Below are positions 1 through 9,584 of a stretch of 28,325 bases of DNA, in pieces. The position numbers were made by a program, and so were the translations under genes. Origin of the DNA: an uncultured Cellvibrio sp. (lineage in GTDB: Bacteria; Pseudomonadota; Gammaproteobacteria; Pseudomonadales; Cellvibrionaceae); assembly GCA_946481735.1 (NCBI GenBank), contig CAMLOU010000039.1:1-28325 (forward strand). The letters are read 5' to 3'. Numbering within the stretch: the first letter of the stretch is position 1; every line of letters begins with the position of its first letter. The notes under the pieces were generated by a model. The model did not search any database and was not told where the DNA came from. It worked only from the letters and a program-made list of their open reading frames with translations.

Positions 1-60
1 ACTGACGTAACGCCGATTCCTCACAACGGCTGTCGTCCGCCGAAGAAACGTCGCGTTTAA
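1..60 (+). CDS. rpsK: 30S ribosomal protein S11, C-terminal end (partial)
   Basis: Frame 1 is open from the window edge and ends in TAA at 58-60. It gives the C-terminal 19 residues of S11, including the conserved VTPIPHNGCRPPKKRRV tail that lines the platform of the small ribosomal subunit. The 5' part lies outside the window. It is followed after 14 nt by rpsD, as in the alpha operon of gammaproteobacteria. Confidence 0.95.
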   Translation, partial: TDVTPIPHNGCRPPKKRRV

Positions 61-74
61 GGGGGATTTAGAAA

Positions 75-695
75 ATGGCACGTTATATTGGACCTACTTG
101 TAAATTGTCCCGCCGCGAAGGTACTGATCTCTTTCTCAAGAGCGGTGCTCGTGCGCTGGATTCCAAGTGCAAGATTGAAACTGCACCCGGCCAGCATGGC
201 CAACGTCGTGGTCGTCTTTCTGACTATGGCGTTCAGTTGCGTGAAAAGCAAAAAGTACGTCGTATTTACGGTGTGCTGGAAAAGCAATTCCGTAGTTATT
301 ACAAAGAAGCTGCCCGCCGTAAAGGCGCCAGCGGTGAGAACCTGCTGAAATTGCTGGAATCTCGCTTGGATAACGTTGTTTATCGTATGGGTTTCGGTGC
401 TACACGCGCAGAATCCCGTCAGCTCGTTTCCCACAAAGCTATCAGCGTAAATGGCAAGACTGTGAATATTGCGTCTTACCAGGTTGCTGAAGGCGATGTT
501 GTTGCGGTTCGTGAGAAAGCGAAAAAGCAATTGCGCATCCAAAATGCTATTAACATTGCTACTCAACGCAGTCATGTTGAGTGGGTTGATGTTAATTTCG
601 ACAAGAAAGAAGGTGTTTTCAAGCGCGTTCCTGATCGCAGCGATTTGCCAGCTGATATTAACGAGAACCTCATCATAGAGCTTTACTCTAAGTAA
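75..695 (+). CDS. rpsD: 30S ribosomal protein S4
   Basis: This 206-residue protein is the normal length for S4. S4 binds 16S rRNA early in 30S assembly and, in enteric bacteria, represses its own alpha operon. The N-terminal [19 protein letters not shown] block and the S4 RNA-binding domain (about residues 96-160, with [13 protein letters not shown] and [16 protein letters not shown]) are clear. The N-terminal region lacks a four-cysteine zinc motif, so this is the zinc-free form. A purine-rich GGGGGA ribosome site lies at 61-66. It sits between rpsK and rpoA, so it is cotranscribed with them. Confidence 0.98.
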   Translation: MARYIGPTCKLSRREGTDLFLKSGARALDSKCKIETAPGQHGQRRGRLSDYGVQLREKQKVRRIYGVLEKQFRSYYKEAARRKGASGENLLKLLESRLDNVVYRMGFGATRAESRQLVSHKAISVNGKTVNIASYQVAEGDVVAVREKAKKQLRIQNAINIATQRSHVEWVDVNFDKKEGVFKRVPDRSDLPADINENLIIELYSK

Positions 696-721
696 GGGAC
701 AAACCGCTAACAGGTGTGGCT

Positions 722-1708
722 ATGCAGACTGCAGTAAACGAATTTTTGACCCCGCGTCATATCGATGTTTCAGAGATCAGTTCAACCCATGCACGCGTGG
801 TGTTGGAACCTTTGGAGCGCGGCTTCGGACATACCCTTGGCAATGCGCTGCGTCGCATCCTGCTGTCCTCTATGGCTGGTTGTGCCATTGTTGAAGCTGA
901 GATTGAAGGTGTTTTGCATGAGTACAGCGACATAGAGGGTGTGCGGGAAGATGTGATTGAAATCCTGCTTAACCTGAAAGGCGTTGCTGTTGTAATGCAT
1001 GGTAAGGACCAAGCGGTTCTTACCTTGAGTAAGAAAGGCCCCGGCGTTGTTACGGCAGCTGATATTCAGCTTGATCATGATGTGGAAATTAAAAATCCGG
1101 ATCATATTATTGCCAATATTACTGGCAATACTGAACTGAAGATGCGTCTGACAATAGCTCGTGGCCGTGGTTACCAGCCGGCAGACAGTCGTCGTCGAGA
1201 TGACGATGAAAGTCGCGCGATTGGTCGCCTGCAATTGGATGCTTCTTTCAGCCCGGTTAGACGTCTGGCATACAGTGTTGAAAGTGCGCGGGTAGAACAA
1301 CGCACCGACCTTGATAAGTTGGTGCTCGACCTGGAAACCAATGGCACTATCGATCCTGAAGAAGCTATTCGTCGCGCAGCGACTATTCTTCAGCAGCAGT
1401 TGGCAGTATTTGTTGATCTGGAAGGTGAGAAACAATCAGCACCGGAGCAAAAAGAAGAGGCGATTGATCCTGTTCTGTTGCGCCCGGTAGATGATCTTGA
1501 ACTGACCGTTCGTTCAGCTAACTGTCTGAAAGCCGAGAATATTTACTACATTGGTGATTTGATTCAGCGCACCGAAGTCGAGCTGTTAAAGACTCCGAAC
1601 CTGGGTAAGAAATCACTGACCGAGATCAAAGATGTGTTGGCTTCACGCGGACTGTCTCTCGGTATGCGTTTGGAAAACTGGCCGCCCGCCAGCTTGAGAA
1701 ACGACTAA
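722..1708 (+). CDS. rpoA: DNA-directed RNA polymerase alpha subunit
   Basis: RpoA is the assembly platform of RNA polymerase; its C-terminal domain contacts UP elements and activators. The N-terminal domain (about 1-230) carries [20 protein letters not shown] and the [19 protein letters not shown] block. The C-terminal domain (about 245-320) carries [19 protein letters not shown] and [17 protein letters not shown] chose ATG at 722 (328 residues) because pseudomonad RpoA proteins begin MQxxVNEF and an AGGT at 712-715 is well spaced for it. An in-frame GTG at 716 would add two residues. The gene is 26 nt after rpsD, in the alpha operon. Confidence 0.97.
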   Translation: MQTAVNEFLTPRHIDVSEISSTHARVVLEPLERGFGHTLGNALRRILLSSMAGCAIVEAEIEGVLHEYSDIEGVREDVIEILLNLKGVAVVMHGKDQAVLTLSKKGPGVVTAADIQLDHDVEIKNPDHIIANITGNTELKMRLTIARGRGYQPADSRRRDDDESRAIGRLQLDASFSPVRRLAYSVESARVEQRTDLDKLVLDLETNGTIDPEEAIRRAATILQQQLAVFVDLEGEKQSAPEQKEEAIDPVLLRPVDDLELTVRSANCLKAENIYYIGDLIQRTEVELLKTPNLGKKSLTEIKDVLASRGLSLGMRLENWPPASLRND

Positions 1709-1719
1709 CATTATTAGTT

Positions 1720-1753
1720 CGCCCGTTAACTCTCTTCGGTGCGGGCGGTTAAC
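1720..1753 (+). promoter_or_regulatory. Two mutually exclusive hairpins between rpoA and rplQ
   Basis: CGCCCG at 1720-1725 can pair with CGGGCG at 1742-1747, and GTTAAC at 1725-1730 can pair with GTTAAC at 1748-1753. The two pairings cross, so only one can form at a time. There is no T-tract, so this is not a terminator. It may be an RNA-processing or attenuation element, but that is only a guess. Confidence 0.3.
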
Positions 1754-1793
1754 GAGATTGCAGTTAAGCAATCCATTTTGAAGGGTTTGTATC

Positions 1794-2186
1794 ATGCGTC
1801 ATCGTCTTAGTGGCCGTCAGTTAAATCGTAACGCCTCTCATCGTAAAGCCATGTTTCGCAATATGACTGCGTCTCTGGTTGAACATGAGTTGATTAAAAC
1901 CACCTTACCAAAGGCTAAAGAACTGCGCCGCGTAGCGGAGCCGTTAATTACTTTGGCTAAAGTAGACAGCGTTGCTAATCGTCGTCTTGCTTTTAGCCGT
2001 CTGCAAAGTAAAGAGGCTGTAGGTAAGTTATTCAGCAACCTCGGCCCTCGTTACCAAAATCGTCCCGGCGGCTACATTCGTATTTTGAAATGTGGCTTTC
2101 GCGCTGGTGACAAGGCACCTATGGCTTATGTTGAGCTGGTTGATCGTCCTGTTCAGTCAGTTGAGACAGCGGTAGAAGCTGAGTAA
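1794..2186 (+). CDS. rplQ: 50S ribosomal protein L17
   Basis: This 130-residue protein begins [20 protein letters not shown], the hallmark N-terminus of bacterial L17. The body ([20 protein letters not shown], and [20 protein letters not shown] near the end) also matches the family. L17 lies near the peptide exit tunnel of the 50S subunit. An AAGGG ribosome site lies at 1781-1785. This is the last gene of the alpha operon and is followed by a clear terminator at 2211-2239. Confidence 0.98.
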   Translation: MRHRLSGRQLNRNASHRKAMFRNMTASLVEHELIKTTLPKAKELRRVAEPLITLAKVDSVANRRLAFSRLQSKEAVGKLFSNLGPRYQNRPGGYIRILKCGFRAGDKAPMAYVELVDRPVQSVETAVEAE

Positions 2187-2210
2187 TTACAAGTTGAAAC
2201 GAACTAAACA

Positions 2211-2239
2211 AAAAAGCCAGGCTAGTGCCTGGCTTTTTT
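2211..2239 (+). terminator. Intrinsic terminator of the alpha operon (bidirectional)
   Basis: A perfect 7-bp stem GCCAGGC (2216-2222) / GCCTGGC (2227-2233) has a TAGT loop. It is flanked by A5 on the left and T6 on the right. The symmetric A and T tracts mean it can also stop uvrA transcription coming from the other side. Confidence 0.93.
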
Positions 2240-2287
2240 GTTTTTGGTCATTGGCGATAAAGCCCTCCCTGGCTAATCCATCTGTAG

Positions 2288-5182
2288 TTACTTTTTCTTT
2301 GTCGCGCTGGTGGCTTTTTTGGGGCTGACTTTCTTGGTTGATTGATTGCGTACCTTTGCTGATTGCAGCATGGGCTTCAAGAATCTGCCGGTATGGGAGT
2401 CTTTTTGTTTGGCGACATCTTCAGGTGTGCCGGTAGCGATAATTTGACCGCCGCCGCTGCCGCCTTCGGGGCCAAGGTCAATGATCCAATCCGCTGTTTT
2501 AATTACATCCAGATTGTGCTCGATTACCACAATGGTATTTCCGTGATCACGCAGCCGATGCAAGACATTCAGCAGTTGTTGGATGTCGTAGAAATGCAGG
2601 CCGGTCGTCGGCTCATCGAGAATGTAAAGTGTTTTTCCGGTATCGCGTTTCGACAGTTCTTTAGCCAATTTCACGCGCTGTGCCTCACCTCCCGACAAGG
2701 TGGTCGCGGCCTGTCCTAGGCGAATGTAAGAGAGACCCACATCAATCAGCGTTTTTAATTTCTTCTCAACCGCCGGGATTGCCTCGAAGAAAGCGTGAGC
2801 ATCTTCTACCGTCATCTCCAGGACTTCGTGAATATTCTTGCCTTTGTATTTAACCTCCAGCGTTTCACGATTGTAGCGTTTCCCTTTGCAGACATCGCAG
2901 GGAACGTAAACATCGGGCAGAAAGTGCATCTCTACTTTGGTTACACCGTCGCCCTGGCAGGCTTCGCAACGTCCTCCTTTAACGTTAAAACTGAAACGTC
3001 CGGGTTGGTAGCCGCGTGAGCGCGCCTCTTGTGTGCCGGCAAACAGGTCGCGGACCGGAGTAAAGATGCCGGTATAGGTAGCAGGATTGGAGCGCGGTGT
3101 TCTTCCAATGGGGCTTTGATCAATATCAACGCACTTGTCGAATAATTCCAATCCTTCGACGGCTTTGTAGGGGGCCGCTTTCAGAGTGCTCGCACCGTTA
3201 AGTGCTGTCGAGGCCAAGGGGTGGAGCGTGGCATTAATCAGTGTTGATTTGCCGGAACCTGAAACACCCGTCACGCATGTCATCAAGCCAACAGGAATCT
3301 CGACGGTGACATCCTGCAAGTTGTTGCCACTGGCACCGATCAATTTCAAAACCTGTTCTGGGTTGAATGGATGACGTTGTTCCGGTATGGCGATTTCGCG
3401 CCTGCCACTCAGGTATTGGCCGGTGATCGAATCTTTGTTGGCCATGATTTTTTTTACATCGCCTTGGGCAATCACCTGGCCGCCATGCACTCCGGCGCCG
3501 GGTCCGATATCAATAACATGGTCGGCCTGGCGAATCGCATCTTCATCATGCTCAACAACAATCACTGTGTTTCCGAGGTCGCGCAAATGTGTCAGTGTTT
3601 TAAGCAGCCGCTCATTGTCACGCTGATGTAAACCTATGGAGGGCTCATCAAGGATATACATGACGCCGACCAGCCCGGCACCGATCTGGCTGGCAAGCCG
3701 AATGCGCTGGGCCTCGCCCCCGGATAAGGTTTCTGCACTGCGATTAAGTGTCAGATAATTCAAGCCCACGTCCACCAGAAAGCGGAACCGATCACGCAAT
3801 TCTTTCAAAATCTTGTCGGCGATACCGGCTTTGCGTCCGCTGAATTTTAATTGTTGGAAGTACGCGTAAGCATCGGCGACAGGTAATTCCGTGATTTGCG
3901 GTAAGGTCCGCTCATCAACGAAGACGTGGCGAGCCTCTACTCTCAGGCGCGTGCCCTCGCAATCGGGGCAATGGTGGGTGGATAAAAACTTTGCCAGCTC
4001 TTCGCGCACCATTTGCGATTCGGTGTCGCGATAACGGCGTTCCATATTCGGTAGAACGCCTTCAAACGTATGGCTTCGCTTGTAAATGTCGCCACGATCA
4101 TTGACATAGTTAAATGCAACAACGTCGTTGCCCGACCCGTAAAGCACTGCGTCGCGCTGCTTTTGACGGAGCTTTTTCCATGGGGTATCAACATCAAACC
4201 CGTAGTGCTCAGCCAGCGACGCCAGCATATGAAAGTAGTACACGTTGCGCTTATCCCAACCGCGTATCGCGCCCTCTGATAAGGAGGCTTCAGGAAACTG
4301 TACGACCTTGTCTTCATCAAAATACTGCTTCACCCCCAGCCCGTCGCATGTCGGGCAGGCACCGGCCGGGTTGTTAAATGAAAATAGTCGCGGCTCAAGT
4401 TCACTTAAACTGTAATCGCAAATGGGGCAAGCGTGTTTGGAGGAAAATAACCGATCAGGTTCTTCACCGTCCATGTAGCTGATGCTGGCAATGCCCTCGG
4501 ACAGGTTTAATGCGGTTTCAAAGGATTCGGCAAGACGTAGCTTGAGATCGTCGCGCACTTTGAAGCGATCTACCACCACATCGATATTATGTTTTTTCTT
4601 TTTATCCAGCTTGGGGGCATCATCGAGGTCTACCAACAGACCATTAATGCGCGCGCGGATAAATCCATCGCGTTTCAATTGTTCCAGGATATGGAGGTGT
4701 TCGCCTTTCCGGTCCCGCACAACGGGTGCCAACAGCATCAATTTTGTGCCTTCAGGTAATGCGCAGACGGTATCCACCATTTCACTGACGGTTTGTGCGG
4801 CAAGGGGTTCTCCATGAATAGGGCAGCGAGGCTCACCGACGCGCGCGTAAAGCAGGCGCAGGTAATCATAGATTTCCGTGATGGTTCCGACGGTGGACCG
4901 GGGGTTATGTGAAGTCGATTTTTGTTCAATGGAAATTGCCGGGCTCAATCCTTCCACATGGTCGACATCGGGCTTTTCCATCATGGATAAAAATTGACGC
5001 GCATACGTAGACAACGACTCGACATAGCGGCGTTGGCCTTCCGCGTAGAGTGTGTCAAATGCGAGGGAGGATTTTCCTGAGCCGGAGGGGCCGGTGATGA
5101 CCACCAGCTTGTCGCGCGGTATATCCAGATCAATGTTCTTGAGATTGTGGGTGCGGGCACCCCTTACGATAATCGTATCCAT
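2288..5182 (-). CDS. uvrA: Excinuclease ABC subunit A
   Basis: UvrA is the damage-recognition ATPase of nucleotide excision repair; it loads UvrB at lesions. The 964-residue protein has both ABC modules: Walker A GPSGSGKS at 31-38 with signature LSGGEAQ at 486-492, and Walker A GVSGSGKS at 639-646 with signature LSGGEAQ at 829-835. Zinc modules are seen at CPIC 252-255 / CPTC 276-279 and C739-C742 / C762-C765. The ATG has a good AAGGTGG ribosome site. It is about 24 residues longer than E. coli UvrA because of a lysine-rich tail (about 945-964). I saw no LexA operator (CTG-N10-CAG) upstream, so SOS control is not evident. Confidence 0.98.
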   Translation of the reverse strand: MDTIIVRGARTHNLKNIDLDIPRDKLVVITGPSGSGKSSLAFDTLYAEGQRRYVESLSTYARQFLSMMEKPDVDHVEGLSPAISIEQKSTSHNPRSTVGTITEIYDYLRLLYARVGEPRCPIHGEPLAAQTVSEMVDTVCALPEGTKLMLLAPVVRDRKGEHLHILEQLKRDGFIRARINGLLVDLDDAPKLDKKKKHNIDVVVDRFKVRDDLKLRLAESFETALNLSEGIASISYMDGEEPDRLFSSKHACPICDYSLSELEPRLFSFNNPAGACPTCDGLGVKQYFDEDKVVQFPEASLSEGAIRGWDKRNVYYFHMLASLAEHYGFDVDTPWKKLRQKQRDAVLYGSGNDVVAFNYVNDRGDIYKRSHTFEGVLPNMERRYRDTESQMVREELAKFLSTHHCPDCEGTRLRVEARHVFVDERTLPQITELPVADAYAYFQQLKFSGRKAGIADKILKELRDRFRFLVDVGLNYLTLNRSAETLSGGEAQRIRLASQIGAGLVGVMYILDEPSIGLHQRDNERLLKTLTHLRDLGNTVIVVEHDEDAIRQADHVIDIGPGAGVHGGQVIAQGDVKKIMANKDSITGQYLSGRREIAIPEQRHPFNPEQVLKLIGASGNNLQDVTVEIPVGLMTCVTGVSGSGKSTLINATLHPLASTALNGASTLKAAPYKAVEGLELFDKCVDIDQSPIGRTPRSNPATYTGIFTPVRDLFAGTQEARSRGYQPGRFSFNVKGGRCEACQGDGVTKVEMHFLPDVYVPCDVCKGKRYNRETLEVKYKGKNIHEVLEMTVEDAHAFFEAIPAVEKKLKTLIDVGLSYIRLGQAATTLSGGEAQRVKLAKELSKRDTGKTLYILDEPTTGLHFYDIQQLLNVLHRLRDHGNTIVVIEHNLDVIKTADWIIDLGPEGGSGGGQIIATGTPEDVAKQKDSHTGRFLKPMLQSAKVRNQSTKKVSPKKATSATKKK

Positions 5183-5272
5183 TAACCACCTTACATCTGC
5201 GCTGGTGAAAGAAAGACAAAGCGCTCAATTATACGGAAATCTCTTGTCAAAAGTTGTCAGGAGAGGTGTTTC

Positions 5273-5281
5273 TGTGGATAA
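5273..5281 (-). promoter_or_regulatory. Perfect DnaA-box consensus match
   Basis: The minus strand reads TTATCCACA, the strict DnaA-box consensus, inside the uvrA-yajR divergent intergenic region. A chance match in a window of this size is not rare (about 0.2 expected for both strands). It is a motif match only; I see no cluster of boxes and no origin. Confidence 0.3.
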
Positions 5282-5324
5282 GGTCGGGAATCGCGTATTT
5301 GGCTGGCCTCTCGCTCATCGCTCT

Positions 5325-5333
5325 TGCTAGAAT
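5325..5333 (+). promoter_or_regulatory. Candidate extended -10 promoter for yajR
   Basis: TGCTAGAAT fits the extended -10 pattern TGNTANNNT. It would start transcription near 5340, some 22 nt before the GTG start at 5362. No good -35 is seen 17 nt upstream, which extended -10 promoters can tolerate. It supports the short form of the transporter gene. Confidence 0.4.
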
Positions 5334-5361
5334 CGCCTCTTTTCTTTGGGCATCACTATCC

Positions 5362-6723
5362 GTGCAAATAACTCCGGTTCCCTTTGAGCGTCGCGTCGTT
5401 ATCTCCCTGGCTGCACTTTATTCATTCCGTATGTTTGGTTTGTTTATGCTGCTGCCGGTGCTGGCGCTGTACAGCTCTGACTACAGCGGTAGCACGCCGT
5501 TCCTGTTGGGGCTGGCTTTGGGAGCTTACGGCTTTAGTCAGGCGCTGTTACAAATTCCCTTTGGTGTACTCTCGGATCGTATCGGCCGTAAGCCGGTCAT
5601 TTTTGCCGGTTTGATCATCTTCATCCTGGGTAGCCTGATAGCGGCTCAGGCGGACACGGTGATTGAATTAATCATTGGTCGTTTCCTTCAGGGCGGCGGC
5701 GCTATCTCAGCAGCAGTCATGGCGTTGCTGACCGACCTGACATCAGAGGAAAATCGCACCAAAGCCATGGCGACGATTGGCGCATCCATTGGTGTCTCCT
5801 TTTCAATTGCATTGACTGTCGGCCCGTTGATGGCGGCATGGGCAGGTGTGTCCAGTATTTTTTGGCTGACGGCTGTTTTGGGCGTGGTCGGCATGGTCAT
5901 CCTGTTCAAGGCCGTGCCGGTCGTTGCGACCCAACGGCGTCAGCGGGAAGCCGGCGCAGTACCGGCTTTATTGTGGCGGACCTTTAGAAATCCTGATCTG
6001 TTACGGTTGAATGTCGGGATTTTCTCGTTGCATTTTGTATTGATGGCCAACTTCATGGTGTTGCCCTTGATTCTTGAGCAGCAATTGAATGTTGCGCGTA
6101 ATTATCACGGTCTGCTCTATTTCCCTCTTCTGGCAGCGGCGTTTGTTGTCATGTTGCCATTTATCATCGTTGCCGAAAAACGTCGAAAAATAAAACCGGT
6201 TTTTTTGGGAGCTGTTGCACTGCTGGTGTTGATGGAGCTTATGCTAATGCGCGTACCTCCCAATCTGCCTTTGACGTTGTTAGCTATTTTTCTTTTTTTT
6301 GCTGCGTTTAATCTGCTTGAAGCGACCTTGCCATCCATGGTCAGCAAGATAGCGCCTGCGGGCTCCAAGGGTACTGCCACCGGCATTTATGCTACCAGTC
6401 AGGTGCTGGGCGTGTTTGCAGGCGGTGCTATCGGCGGCTGGATGTTGCAGCACTGGGGGATGACGGCTGTCCTTTCTATGGCGGCTTTGGTTGGTCTGGT
6501 TTGGTTGATCGTTGCGTGGTCCATGCGCCCACCCCGTTTCCTTGCCAGCGTACTCATTCCACTAAGGGATCATGACCCACAGGTAATCTCCGAGAAACTG
6601 CGTGCAGTGCATGGGGTTGCTGAAGTGTTGGTCGTCGCCTCGGAAAATACGGTTTACCTTAAAGTGGACCCGCGTTTAGTGGATCGGCAGGCACTGACAG
6701 GCATTGTGGAAAACCAGATTTGA
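5362..6723 (+). CDS. yajR: MFS transporter, YajR type with C-terminal ferredoxin-like domain
   Basis: This is a major facilitator protein of the inner membrane, 453 residues from GTG 5362, matching the E. coli YajR length. Twelve hydrophobic segments span about residues 15-390. The MFS motif A is seen as GVLSDRIGRKPVIFAG after the second helix, and LQGGGAISAAVMALLTDLT matches YajR closely. The last 65 residues (VISEKLRAVHGVAEVLVVAS onward) fit the soluble YAM domain of YajR. The frame stays open back to a TTG at 5254, but the extra 36 residues precede the likely promoter and look uncoded. The substrate is unknown; drug or metabolite export is usual for the family. It lies divergent from uvrA and upstream of ssb, a conserved pseudomonad order. 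Confidence 0.88.
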   Translation: MQITPVPFERRVVISLAALYSFRMFGLFMLLPVLALYSSDYSGSTPFLLGLALGAYGFSQALLQIPFGVLSDRIGRKPVIFAGLIIFILGSLIAAQADTVIELIIGRFLQGGGAISAAVMALLTDLTSEENRTKAMATIGASIGVSFSIALTVGPLMAAWAGVSSIFWLTAVLGVVGMVILFKAVPVVATQRRQREAGAVPALLWRTFRNPDLLRLNVGIFSLHFVLMANFMVLPLILEQQLNVARNYHGLLYFPLLAAAFVVMLPFIIVAEKRRKIKPVFLGAVALLVLMELMLMRVPPNLPLTLLAIFLFFAAFNLLEATLPSMVSKIAPAGSKGTATGIYATSQVLGVFAGGAIGGWMLQHWGMTAVLSMAALVGLVWLIVAWSMRPPRFLASVLIPLRDHDPQVISEKLRAVHGVAEVLVVASENTVYLKVDPRLVDRQALTGIVENQI

Positions 6724-6821
6724 ATGGCGTTTTAGCGGCTGTGGATGATAGAGTTGCAGCCAAATTAATAGGGCAAATGTCGCCGTCGGCGAATACACGA
6801 TAAATCAAGAGGAGAAGTTTC

Positions 6822-7364
6822 ATGGCTCGTGGCATCAATAAAGTTATTCTGATTGGTAATGTGGGTCAGGACCCGGAAGTCAAATATATGCCCTCTGGCG
6901 GAGCAGTGACCAACATCAGTGTTGCGACATCGGAAACCTGGAAAGATAAAAATACCGGACAACCCCAGGAGCGCACCGAGTGGCACAGAGTTGTGTTCTT
7001 TAATCGCTTGGGTGAGATTGCAGGAGAGTACCTGCGCAAGGGCAGTAAGGTATACATAGAAGGCTCACTGCGCACGCGCAAATGGCAGGCCCAGGACGGT
7101 ACAGACAGATATACCACCGAAATTGTTGCCAACGAGATGCAGATGCTTGATAGCCGTGGCGACAATAGCGGCAGCAATATGGGTGGCGATTATGGGCAAG
7201 GCTACAATCAGGGCCAAAACTTCAGCCAGCCCAAACCCGCCGCGAGTGGCCCGCAGGCAGCGCCCCAATACGGTAACCAGGGTGGCTATGCTTCAGGGGG
7301 GCAGAGTGCGCCCCAGCAACCGCCGGCCGGTTTCGACAGTTTTGATGATGACATCCCGTTTTAA
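6822..7364 (+). CDS. ssb: Single-stranded DNA-binding protein
   Basis: SSB coats single-stranded DNA during replication, repair and recombination. The 180-residue protein has the OB fold in residues 1-110, with the DNA-stacking Trp40, Trp54, Phe60 and Trp88 at the same positions as in E. coli SSB. A glycine/glutamine/proline-rich linker follows (about 112-170). The acidic tip FDDDIPF, which recruits partner proteins, ends the chain. A strong AAGAGGAG ribosome site precedes the ATG. A terminator follows at once. Confidence 0.98.
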   Translation: MARGINKVILIGNVGQDPEVKYMPSGGAVTNISVATSETWKDKNTGQPQERTEWHRVVFFNRLGEIAGEYLRKGSKVYIEGSLRTRKWQAQDGTDRYTTEIVANEMQMLDSRGDNSGSNMGGDYGQGYNQGQNFSQPKPAASGPQAAPQYGNQGGYASGGQSAPQQPPAGFDSFDDDIPF

Positions 7365-7377
7365 CCAATTTTCAGTG

Positions 7378-7405
7378 AAAAAGCCCTGCTTGGCAGGGCT
7401 TTTTT
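7378..7405 (+). terminator. Intrinsic terminator between ssb and the dehydrogenase gene
   Basis: AGCCCTGC (7382-7389) pairs with GCAGGGCT (7393-7400), followed by a run of T. A run of A precedes the stem, so it can serve both convergent genes. Confidence 0.92.
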
Positions 7406-7429
7406 GTTTGTGGAGCATCACCTCTGTTA

Positions 7430-8164
7430 CTAGAACGCGCTTGCTGTTGGGCGCACGATAAGTTCATTCACATCGACACTGTCGGGTTGTGATACGGCGT
7501 AGAGTACTGCCTGGGCAATGGCATCCGGTGTTAGCGATGCTTTGCGCCACTCCTTGAGCTGGCCTTTGGTCGCTTCATCTGTGATGTCGTGGCCCAATTC
7601 GGTCTCCACCACGCCGGGGCACAGGGTCGTCACGCGAATGTCTTTCGATTCCTGGCGCAGTCCTTCTGAGATAGCCCATACCGCATATTTGGTCGCGCAG
7701 TAAACCGCTGCAGTGGGGACAACTACATGGGCCCCAATCGAGGCCGTATTGATGAAATGGCCTTTGCCCTGCGCTTGCATGATGGGTAGGCCTGCTGCGA
7801 TACCATTGAGGACGCCACGGATATTAATATCGATCATGCGATTCCATTCCTCAACTTTTAGCTCGCTCATGGGAGAGAGCGGCATAATCCCTGCGTTATT
7901 GAAGATAACGTCTACTCGGCCGAAGGTTTGCTGCGCGAAGCTCATCAGTTTTTTCACCGCATCCAGATCTGCCACATCGACCGCCATATAGGTGGCTTGT
8001 CCACCTTGGTGACGGATATCGGCTGCAATCTGTTCCAGTTTGTCGGTGCGACGTGCACCTAATACCACCTTGGCTCCGTGCTCGGCCAGTAAGCGGGCGC
8101 TTGCTTCACCAATTCCGCTGCTGGCACCACTTATAACAATGACTTTATCTTGAACATGTTTCAT
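7430..8164 (-). CDS. Short-chain dehydrogenase/reductase (SDR), substrate unknown
   Basis: This 244-residue classical SDR has the NAD(P)-binding SGASSGIG at 12-19, NNAG at 89-92, Asn114, and the catalytic Ser142-Tyr155-Lys159 (YCATK). An arginine pair after the second strand (GARRTDK, about 36-42) suggests NADP(H). The family covers many oxidoreductases and the substrate cannot be read from sequence. The ATG has an AAGGAGT ribosome site. It is divergent from an AraC-type regulator gene 177 bp away, a common pairing in which the regulator controls the reductase. Confidence 0.9.
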   Translation of the reverse strand: MKHVQDKVIVISGASSGIGEASARLLAEHGAKVVLGARRTDKLEQIAADIRHQGGQATYMAVDVADLDAVKKLMSFAQQTFGRVDVIFNNAGIMPLSPMSELKVEEWNRMIDINIRGVLNGIAAGLPIMQAQGKGHFINTASIGAHVVVPTAAVYCATKYAVWAISEGLRQESKDIRVTTLCPGVVETELGHDITDEATKGQLKEWRKASLTPDAIAQAVLYAVSQPDSVDVNELIVRPTASAF

Positions 8165-8341
8165 GGATGACTCCTTGGGGTGTGTTAGTTGGTGGAGTCA
8201 GAGTAGGGCTTGTGGTGTGATTCGTTAATGCATGGTTCTCCACAAGGTTTGCCTATTTCTCCGATAATGTTCAGGAAGCATTTATTTCTGTTGCAGGGAT
8301 TTGTAATCTCAGCGTCACGTACCAAGCCTGGGGAAACTGAT

Positions 8342-9235
8342 ATGACGGATAAATGGCGACAAGCAGAGTTGATTCGGCTGATTGACAAATTCTCCAAGTC
8401 AGATGGGATTCATCTCTCTGCCGTACCTGGTTTGAAATGTATCAAGGCGACTGTGCCGAGTATGAAGATCCCGGTAGTGTATGAACCCTCCATCTGTTTG
8501 ATTGTGCAGGGCGCGAAAGAGGTGATGCTGGGTGAGGAGGTTTATCGTTACAGCCCGTCACAGTTCCTGGTGGTCTCGGTCGATTTACCGGTAACCGGTC
8601 AGGTGATTCAAGCCAGCGACCACAAGCCTTATCTCAGTCTCCAGATTGATCTTAATTTGCAGGATATCAGTGAGCTTATCCCTGAAGTGAGTGAATGCAT
8701 TGGTATGCCTGCTCTTAGCTCGCGGGCTCTTTTTGTGGGCGAAACAGACATTACTTTGGAATATGCCATCTTGCGTCTCGTCCAATTGCTGGAGAGTAAA
8801 GAAGATATCCCATTCCTCGCCCCCATGATCCGGCGCGAAATTTATTACCGATTGTTGAAAGGCCCTTATGGCCAGCGTGTGATTCAGATGGCGGCCCACG
8901 GCGGCAATATGCAGCGCATCTCGCAGGTGATTGAATTCCTGAAGCGCAATTACGACAAGGCTATCGGGATCACTCAAATGATTGACCTGGCTAATATGAG
9001 TCCATCCTCATTCCATGCGCATTTCAAGGAAGTCACTGCCATGAGCCCCCTGCAATATCAGAAGCGCCTGCGCTTGCTCGAAGCGCGGCGGATGATGTTG
9101 GCAGAAGCGGTCGATGCATCCAATGCCGCCTACCGCGTCGGCTATGAAAGCCCGTCGCAATTCAGCCGGGAATATTCGAGGATGTTTGGTGCGCCGCCGG
9201 TGCGCGATATTGAGAGTATTCGCGCACGAATCTGA
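8342..9235 (+). CDS. AraC-family transcriptional regulator (AraC_N type)
   Basis: This 297-residue protein has an N-terminal cupin-like sensor domain (about 20-175, with VVYEPSICLIVQGAKEVMLG, the typical start of the PF06719 AraC_N family). A C-terminal double helix-turn-helix follows (about 195-290, ending GYESPSQFSREYSRMFG). I chose ATG 8342 because the preceding GGGGAAA is a good ribosome site and the length fits the family; the frame stays open to 8210 but that part looks non-coding. It probably controls the divergent SDR gene. Confidence 0.9.
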   Translation: MTDKWRQAELIRLIDKFSKSDGIHLSAVPGLKCIKATVPSMKIPVVYEPSICLIVQGAKEVMLGEEVYRYSPSQFLVVSVDLPVTGQVIQASDHKPYLSLQIDLNLQDISELIPEVSECIGMPALSSRALFVGETDITLEYAILRLVQLLESKEDIPFLAPMIRREIYYRLLKGPYGQRVIQMAAHGGNMQRISQVIEFLKRNYDKAIGITQMIDLANMSPSSFHAHFKEVTAMSPLQYQKRLRLLEARRMMLAEAVDASNAAYRVGYESPSQFSREYSRMFGAPPVRDIESIRARI

Positions 9236-9281
9236 CGCAGCCTTTCTTCCTATCTATTTATGGCAGCAGAGATAAGCAGGC

Positions 9282-9584
9282 TTAGCGGTGAAGATTTGAG
9301 AGCTTTGGATTGGCTTTTTTATTAGCGCGATAGAGTAAAACTATTTTGCCTATCTCCTGGATGAGTTCAACATGAGGCAAGGTCTGCAGCTGTGCCACGA
9401 TGTCCTTGCGCTCTTCACGGTCAGTAATGGCAAGCTTGACTTTGATTAATTCATGATCATCCAGGGCGCGATTAAGTTCATGTAGTACGCCTTCGCTCAG
9501 GCCATTGCCAGCCACAGTCACAATCGGATTAAGTTGATGGCCAATGGTGCGAAATTGTTTTTTGCGGTCGGCGCTGATGGACAT
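9282..9584 (-). CDS. yhbY: CRS1/YhbY-domain RNA-binding protein
   Basis: This small basic protein of 100 residues matches E. coli YhbY, a 50S-precursor-associated RNA-binding protein. Visible marks are KKQFRTIGHQLNPIVTVAGN, the GNGLSEGVLHELNRALDDHE block and the LIKVK strand. I chose ATG at 9582-9584 because it carries an AGAAGGT ribosome site and the protein then begins like its homologues; the longer frame to 9692 is unsupported. It is usually divergent from rlmE-ftsH; here rlmE is missing and ftsH is the next gene. Confidence 0.93.
   Translation of the reverse strand: MSISADRKKQFRTIGHQLNPIVTVAGNGLSEGVLHELNRALDDHELIKVKLAITDREERKDIVAQLQTLPHVELIQEIGKIVLLYRANKKANPKLSNLHR

Noticed and set aside
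782..1435. Antisense frame of 217 codons inside rpoA
   Set aside because: It lies wholly within a highly conserved gene and has no protein features.
5183..5361. LexA operator upstream of uvrA
   Set aside because: No CTG-N10-CAG palindrome is seen in the intergenic region.
5254..5361. Longer N-terminus for the YajR-type transporter
   Set aside because: The extra 36 codons lie upstream of the likely promoter and the homologues start near GTG 5362.
6293..6300. T8 run in yajR as a phase-variation tract
   Set aside because: A single short homopolymer within an intact gene is not good evidence of slippage control.
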